Of a DNA stretch of 64,000 nt, positions 57,251-64,000 are shown one piece after another (position 1 is the stretch's first letter; the number at the start of each line of letters is the position of its first letter). Under the pieces are notes generated by a model. That model made no database searches. It was given only the letters and a program-made list of their open reading frames with translations, and was not told the origin of the DNA. This DNA is from Phyto melanocephala. Taxonomy: Eukaryota > Arthropoda > Insecta > Diptera > Rhinophoridae. The stretch is taken from assembly GCA_941918925.1 (NCBI GenBank), contig OW799237.1, forward strand, positions 58,451,997 through 58,515,996, written 5' to 3'. Position numbers and translations under genes: made by a program.

Positions 57251-59308
57251 CAAATACTTTTCTTGTTTTTTAATTAATAGTTTCTAATTTCGTTTCATCA
57301 TCCTCTGACCTTATCTCCACCGTTTTCAGCTGACTTTTTTTGCCTCCGTTTTCATTCATGTAAAGCAAAAAAAAAATAGTACCGTAATTGGCAACCACAT
57401 CGTTTTCTTTTATTTTTCTTATAATTAAATATTAACCAACATTTCAAAGAGGAAATGTCAATGAATAATATCTCCTATTAAGATCATTAATCAAAACAAA
57501 ACACTTTGCATTCGAATATTTCAAATAAATTAAAAATTAATTAACATTACATAAATTTTAAAGATTCGCAATAACAAAAATTTTTTTGGCTGCGTTTGCA
57601 TTTCTGCGGAAATGCCTATATTTATAAGAAAAAAATCATTGAATTAATTTTTAAATAATATTGATCCAATCAATCGACAAACAAATAAATTTGAAAGCAT
57701 TAAACAATTAATTTCGGATATTATTGTAGCTCATAGTAGTTGTCAATTATAGCCTCAGAAATTTTTTTCACAAAAATCACCAATAAAGACGTCTAAAGGA
57801 ATGAGATAAAAATTAATTACTTCTGCTGCCTCTTAACATTTTAACATAAAATTTTATTTTGTTCAACCTCCAGATAACTCTTAGACTTTACTATTATAAT
57901 CACTAAACTTTGGTGATGAGTATATTAGATTCGGTATGACCGAATTTAACAATCTTCTTTAATTTAAATTAAAAAAAATATGTTTTGTAGGCCATGATTC
58001 CAGAGTTAAACTTTAAGAACACATTCTTTTCAGTTTAAACTATTTATATTAATTCTAAGACATGTTTCAAGAAAATATATTGTTAATGATCATTGCGAAG
58101 ATTGCAATCAATTGGGTTCTTAGCAATATATTGTAGTAATTCGCGGAAATTACTAGACAACTATAAAAAAATTATCTTTATTTGAAAAATATTATTTCAA
58201 ATAGTAATAGAAAAAGAGTTGATGTAAAACTTAAGTCATAATATTAAATAATAAAATTTCACACATATCATAAATAACGAACGAATTCAAGGAACAAATA
58301 TATAAATAAAATAAACATGTCTTTAATGCATTTGTCGTATAAATCTTTTTAATACTGCATTTAATCTATTTTTTACAATTTTGTTTTTGTTGTCATGTTA
58401 TAGTTTATATTTTACTGGCTGTATACACCCGGCGTTGTTCGGCAATATATTATTGTAGCACAATAGTGTAGAATAACTAAAAAATCACATTTGTAGGTAC
58501 TTTAAAATAAAATGTCTTTAGATAAGAACAAAATTTGATATTTTGGTTTGAGTTTTATTACGTATGTTGTTTGATTTGGAGTTACTACGAATGATATACC
58601 ACATACATCCAGTTTTGTGTTTCTAATATCATTTTTCGTAGATGAAAACTTCCACGTGGTTCATGAGTCATATTATTTTTAACATAAAATTGGAAAAGTA
58701 CATGTTACCATTTCGAGTTAGTCACTTTTACCAATATGAAAATGTGAGTATCTAAAAGCAAAACTATTATATTTATGATAAAGTGGACATTGTTGATGAA
58801 AAGTATATATATGTATCATACATACCAAATTTGGGCAGAATCTGTTCAAATATAATATTTTCACAGATCAACAACAAACAAAGCAACATCAAAGAAAAAT
58901 TCAAAAAATTAAGAAAGTGTTTACACTTGCTACATTATATGTAGTCAACTCGCAAAGTACGCCAATTATGCGCATGAAACTAAAGAAATCCATTGAAAAA
59001 CAAACAGAAAATTATATTGTTCATATGTATAGATTTTACCTATAACTTTTATTTTGTTGTAATTTAAATTTTTGTTATATTTTTACTGGTAAAAATTCTT
59101 ATCAGTTAGTTTTCACACATTCATATTTTTAAAAGAAAATAATAAAAATAAGTTTTTATTGCTGTTGCCGGAATAACGAAGAGACGTGTCGAATCTTATA
59201 TACATACCTTCACCGTCATGTACAAAGGTTGTAGAAATTATAATAATGACCTTGTCGTAGCATAACCTAGGTTTCCTGATTAAATGCATTTGTACACCGA
59301 ACACAATT
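57251..59308. other. Unassigned intronic DNA with two repeat scraps
   Basis: ATTCGGTATGACCGAATTTA at 57930 is a diverged R-repeat hairpin end. GGCTGTATACACCCGGCGTT at 58417 resembles an inverted terminal segment of another Helitron family. The rest is unremarkable AT-rich DNA. Confidence 0.45.
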
Positions 59309-59640
59309 TTATACCCTTCACACAGTGAAAAGGGGTATAAATAGGTTTGTCATTCCGTGTAAAATTTCTTGCAATTTTCATATCCGACCCCATAATGTAT
59401 TTATTTTCCGAAAGCTTATGAATAGAAGAGTCGACTAAGCTCTGTCAGTCTGTCCGTCAAATTCCTATTTATGTTACAATTCAATGTAATTTGAATTGTT
59501 TTTATATATATATGTTTTTTATATGGATGTACGTATTTCATATGAGATGAATGGTGATACAAACTATTGTTATTGCATGACTATACGTTGTGAAGGGTAT
59601 ATAAGATTCGGCATGGCCGAATATAGCACTCTTACTTGTT
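59309..59640 (+). repeat. R repeat (R14), internally deleted
   Basis: The left terminus TTTATACCCTTCACACAGTG, the GTCTGTCCGTC block, then a jump to the right end ATTCGGCATGGCCGAATATA and CTCTTACTTGTT. Confidence 0.8.
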
Positions 59641-59692
59641 GATTTTAAATTTGTTAATGATTAACTGTGTTCTGCTAGTCAAGTCTTTACAA

Positions 59693-60616
59693 AGTCCGTT
59701 CCATATTTATAACCCGTATATAAAATTAAACTTTGCAACTGTATAAATTTTCAACCAATCAACTTATTTTAGTTTTGAAAGCTAGTTATAGATATTTATT
59801 TTGTAGGCTACATAACCTATTTGCAAAATCTCTAAACCAGAAGAACTAATTCGCGAGAAAAGGGTTTCTGAAAAAACTCTATTATTCTCAAAGTTGCATA
59901 TTTATAACCCAGGTGAAGATTTTTCAAGAAAAAACTATATTTTTTAATAGTCATTTTGTCCAATATTCTTTTGAATTACTTTTAATAATCTTTTATGCAT
60001 AAATAAGTTTTTTTTTTTAAGTTTAAGTTCAAATTTGACGACTCTGTTAAAATGGCTGATTTTTCCTCTTCAACAGTGTAGAATTCCCTCTTATTTTATG
60101 TAAAACTACTTTCAAGCAATATACCCTATAGATTCTTTTTGAGGGTTAAACCTGGTGATCATAGAAGCCAGTTAAGAAGTGTAGTAATTCTCTCGCAAAA
60201 CTATATTTTAATTTCGTTAGTGGTATGTGTTTTTGCTTTGTATTGCTTGAAAATCCAGCTACAATTAGGATGGACTATTTAAAATGGGTCCAAACAGCAT
60301 TTCAGTATTGCAGCATACTCGTAACTATTCATTCTTGATAATGTGAACTGAATATTCTGTGTTCGTGCTAAAGAAAACGTACCCTACATCATTGCATTGT
60401 CTCTACTAAAATTTTGAGGTGAATGCTAAACTTGATATAAAAACTAAAAATGCGTTCTTTTTTAAAATCTACCTGGGTTATGAATATGAAACTCAGAGTA
60501 TAAAAGATAAAAAGTTGTTATAGTTTATAGAGATTTCGCAAATAACCTGATTAGTTTAAAATTTATAGAGCTGCAAAATATAATTTCATGCATGGGTTTT
60601 AAATATAAAGAGGACT
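59693..60616. mobile_element. Fold-back element, 924 bp, with ~190-bp inverted arms
   Basis: The left arm (about 59693-59915) and right arm (about 60440-60616) are diverged inverted repeats. Both, read inward, contain TATTTATAACCC or its variant, TTTGCAxCTxTATAAATTTT, GAAATCTCTA-like sequence and CATAACCCAGGT. No coding sequence lies in the 0.5-kb centre. No target duplication was recognised. Confidence 0.65.
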
Positions 60617-61046
60617 GCATTTTATGTTTTATATATTCAGGGATTAGATAAAAAGTTTCCGCCATTTTGTTGCGGACGCAATTTAAAGTTTAAATTTGCC
60701 TATATTTTATTGTATTCTACAAGTCAAACCCCTTTTTTCGATATCCATTCTTTTTAGTTAAGTTTTGTTTAAGTTTAACTTTTTTAAAATTATTTTCCAA
60801 ATAATAAAATCGCAAAAAAAAAAACAACATTTTTAGGACAAAAACGATTCATCGTAATAATTTTTATAAAAACCATATCGCGAATCGGCTAAATTATCTG
60901 CAAAATGTCTTTAAAATTAGACAAGAAGAAATTTATTACATACATTTTTATGTTTCAAATTCAATTATAGAATGCCAAACTACAAATATTATGATAAATT
61001 AACACAATTGCTCTCCTTTATGATCATATAATATAATCATAATATA

Positions 61047-61537
61047 CAGTGCTGTCTGGGCAGAGTGAACACTAGTTGTTCACTAAATCAAGGTTGAATT
61101 TTTATTTATATAAAAAACTTTTTTTTTTATTTTAAATGCATTTATAGGTTATACGTTCTATTTATTTCCACGTAATACTAAAGTTTAAATTTATGACTGG
61201 AAAAAATTAAAAATTAACTTTGAGATACGACCTTAATAGAGCATGCGCACAGACTTAAATAAATTAACAATTCATAGAAGGCGTATTTGTGAGAGTAACT
61301 TGTCAACTTACTCTAAAACAATCGTTACTTTAACGTTATTTTATGTTCTATTTAACTTTTATACTCTTTTTTTTATTGTTTTTCTCCTTCGCAAACCTAA
61401 AAACTCACTATAAAGTATGTTCACTCTATAGAGGTTCATGAGTGTTCACTCTACTGAGTAGTCAATGTAAACATTCAGGTGTTCACTCTAACGAGGTATT
61501 CATAGCATCGGGGGTTCACTCTACCCAGACAGCAATG
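61047..61537. mobile_element. 491-bp MITE with TA duplication and GTTCACTCTA repeats
   Basis: The ends CAGTGCTGTCTGGGCAGAGT and TCTACCCAGACAGCAATG are inverted and flanked by TA. GTTCACTCTA or its complement occurs at the left tip and four times in the last 120 bp. The structure is Tc1/mariner-like; no transposase is present. Confidence 0.85.
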
Positions 61538-61634
61538 TAATATTATATGCATGATGTTAAAATTATTGAAAAAAGCAATAATAATTTTTATAACAGATAC
61601 ATAAATCTAGAAATATAAAATTTTTATCTTGTAG

Positions 61635-64000
61635 TTTCCGCAAACGATGCATTTAGTTTTGTTGATGAGATGCGGCAAGCGGCTCAACAGGCACAAAACA
61701 TCAGCAATTTTATTTATGAACCAACATCTGGTCTATATTATGATCAGAAATCGGGGTACTACTATAATGCGGTAATAAAATATATTTATTCACATATTAA
61801 TTGAGTTTTAGTTATTTCGAACGCTTGTTTTTTTAGGATTATGGTCTTTACTATGATGGCAATACTGGCTGTTATTATAACTATAATCAGGAGAAGAAAT
61901 GCTACGAATTTCACTCACAGGTTCAAGTACAACCAACAGCCTCAACGACAAAGGTAAAATTCCAAATGAACTAAAGCAAATGATATTTAAATTCCATGAT
62001 CATAAAAAAATGTTTTGTAATTTTTGCGTACTAACAGCAAAATAATTAAAATCCCCAAATAATTCGCAAGCCTGTCTGTTACGATTAAATTTGTTGTGTT
62101 TTTTCGAATCAAATAATAATCAGATTTTTCATTTATATTTTGCTTTTGTTGAAATCGTTATTTAATTTTATCGTGATCGCCGAAATATGTACTTGTTTTG
62201 ATATCACTTGTTTTGTTACTTGCTAATTTGATTTTCAGGATTCCAGCAATGATGACAACATGTTTGAGACTTACGTAAATAATTCACTTTTAAGTCGTTT
62301 TTCAAAACTTTATATAGGCCAAATGCGTAGAAATGCATTAGGTAAGAGTTAAAGACCAGAATGTTCGATGAAAACGCGGATTTCTTTTCTACTGTTGCAG
62401 GGGGACGATAACGAGAATGATGTTGACGATGTTGTTTTTGATGAATTTGGTGTTGTTACCGACCGAGAAAAGCTGAAAAGGCTGCGCGAAGATAAGCAAC
62501 AACAAGAACTGGAAAAGGAACGTAAATACAAAAGTAAATCGTCGAAGGATAAAGAGAAATATAAACAACGTAAGCATAAGAAATCTTCACATAAAAAATG
62601 TAAACGTTCCAAAAAACGTTCAAAACCCAGTGGTGGTGGGTCCGAAAGCGAGGATGCGAAAAGAGATACGCGTGAATCACGTGTGGACTTTGAAGATGGT
62701 GAACTTTCTGCTTCCAGCTCAAGTAGCTCTAGTTATAGTAAAAGTGATTCAGAAGATGAAACACGTAAAGTACCCATATTTAAAAGTAGTGGACGTTTCC
62801 AAGGTAACGTTAAATATATAATTAATTGCTTTTATGAAAAGAAATTCGCGTTTGTTTAACGACACTACAAAATTTGTCAAGAGGCTTAGTGGTTAAATTG
62901 CTCGGTTAGTTATTTTATTAACTCTCGAGTTCAATATTTATTTTTATTGAATTCCGACACTCAACAATTTGTAATAATATTTTAATCATAGATTTGCAGA
63001 GTAAAATATTCAATTAAAGTTTATTCTCTGTTTGCTTGAAAGTTATATAGGGTACCAAAATATACTTGGCTACTGAAATTTTTAATCCCATTAATTTTTG
63101 TATAATGCAGTGTGCCCATGTTGATGATTGCAATAAGTTGTTTATAACAACAATGGTATGAGAATACCCAGTAAATCGAAATATTGTATACTTAGATCAG
63201 TTTTTCTAATAGAATAAATTATATGGCATATTGTTTTTGTTTTATCTGGAGGAAAATTATGACATTCACACGCTATCGAAATCGAACGATCGTGTTTTTC
63301 GTGCTTTTGCTACTTATAAAGATTAAAATAAGAATTCTAAAATGTCCCCTGGTTCAGTTCATAAGTTTGAGTGTGTAGAGTTGTGTGTTTGTATTTAATT
63401 TGATTTAAATATTGTCTGTGCGGAGCTAATAACCACCAAGTCTCATTTATTATTTTCCAGTTTACTTTTATTTAGCAATGTTTACCTTTTCTTATTAGAT
63501 ATTGCTAAAAAATATCCTCCATCGCTACGAATTATTGTACAGGAGACGAATTTAGATGACCTTAAAGTTGGCAATCTAAGTTTAATAACTTTTAAGGGTG
63601 GCAGTTTGGGGCGTGAAGGAAATCACGATGTCATTATACCAGATGTTAATGTTTCTAAGGTATTTGTAAAAAACTAAATCCTTTTAAATTTATTTTTGAT
63701 TCTTAGTTTGTTCAGTTTCATTTAAGATTTTCATATGATACCAAAAAAATGTTATATAAATGTGTTGATCTGGGTTCTCGTAATGGCACAATTTTAAATG
63801 GTACCCGTATGTCGGCCTCTAAAAAGGAAAGCGACTTATATGACTTGGTGCATGGCAGTGTCATTCAAATTGCCCAAACTAAGCTCTTATGTCACATACA
63901 TGAAGGCAATAGTACGTGCGGTTTGTGTGAACCAGGACTTTTAATAGAACCTCAAACACGGGAGATATTATCTGGGACGGCAGTGGTACTTTCTCACAAA
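61635..64000 (+). CDS. AGGF1: AGGF1-like protein, OCRE and FHA exons (3' end outside window)
   Basis: Six exons can be modelled: 61635-61771, 61837-61953, 62239-62274, 62401-62803, 63499-63659 and 63716-64000+. All have GT/AG borders and compatible phases. The first two encode an OCRE domain, with aromatic repeats such as YEPTSGLYYDQKSGYYYNA and YGLYYDGNTGCYY ending in YEFHSQV. The 62401 exon is a low-complexity linker of acidic, Lys-rich and Ser-rich runs. The last two form an FHA domain with the canonical GR (SLGREG), SxxH-like VSKFH and NG (GSRNGTILNG) motifs, then CGLCEPG, as in vertebrate AGGF1. The G-patch expected at the C-terminus lies beyond the edge. Family members are nuclear and linked to RNA processing and, in vertebrates, to angiogenic signalling; the fly role is not visible here. 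The 62239 exon is the least certain: a later donor at 62342 would bring an immediate stop, so the donor at 62275 was preferred. Confidence 0.9.

Noticed and set aside
62341..62342. Splice donor TTAG|GTAAGA after the 62239 exon
   Set aside because: Joining it to the acceptor at 62401 gives an immediate in-frame stop; the donor at 62275 keeps the frame open.
62349..62722. Minus-strand Ser/Phe-rich ORFs
   Set aside because: They are antisense of the Lys/Ser-rich AGGF1 linker exon.

Overview
The window is eukaryotic, AT-rich DNA from an insect, most likely a higher (brachyceran) fly. Host coding sequence is sparse and split by introns. Nearly everything else is decayed or recent transposable elements (TEs) of types common in fly genomes: mariner DD41D and DD37E, Tc1-like, Transib, hAT, Helitron and a non-LTR retrotransposon. 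I cannot name the species. I found no CRISPR array, operon, tRNA or rRNA, and no clear LTR retrotransposon.

Host genes. Two protein-coding genes are supported. (1) On the + strand is an AGGF1-type gene (angiogenic factor with OCRE, FHA and G-patch domains; I recall the Drosophila counterpart as CG8079). Its OCRE and FHA exons lie at 61635-64000 and run off the right edge. Two upstream exons at 5300-5497 and 12124-12268 join to it with matching splice phases, which implies introns of about 6.6 kb and 49.4 kb. (2) On the - strand is a hexokinase of 456 aa in two exons (46988-46130 and 24150-23639), separated by a 22.0-kb intron. If the AGGF1 model is right, the whole hexokinase gene sits inside AGGF1 intron 2 in antisense orientation, and both introns have been inflated by TE insertion.

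Layout. 0-3.6 kb: a 118-bp satellite, a Helitron-like piece and an inverted pair of hairpin-ended dispersed repeats (called 'R repeats' here). 3.6-8.2 kb: AGGF1 exon 1, small inverted-repeat elements and a dead mariner. 9.1-10.6 kb: a TE remnant with five copies of a GTAACG-pair motif. 11.2-12.0 kb: a hAT element with a perfect 8-bp target duplication. 12.1 kb: AGGF1 exon 2. 12.6-14.3 kb: the 3' half of a non-LTR retrotransposon. 14.5-17.8 kb: a long R repeat with a 288-bp tandem array and a nested mariner MITE. 17.8-20.3 kb: a long-TIR element carrying a decayed gene of an uncharacterised family, the best candidate here for an undescribed transposon system. 20.3-23.6 kb: mixed remnants. 23.6-47 kb: hexokinase, whose intron holds two Transib remnants, three Helitron copies, a DD41D mariner with a duplicated inverted end, nested R repeats and a DD37E element. 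48-57 kb: a mariner remnant, a second DD37E copy, a Tc1-like element and a fourth Helitron. 59.3-61.6 kb: an R repeat, a 0.9-kb fold-back element and a 0.5-kb MITE. 61.6-64 kb: the AGGF1 exons.

All homology statements rest on remembered family motifs, with no database search. Boundaries of degenerate repeats are approximate; TIR and target-duplication coordinates were read base by base.
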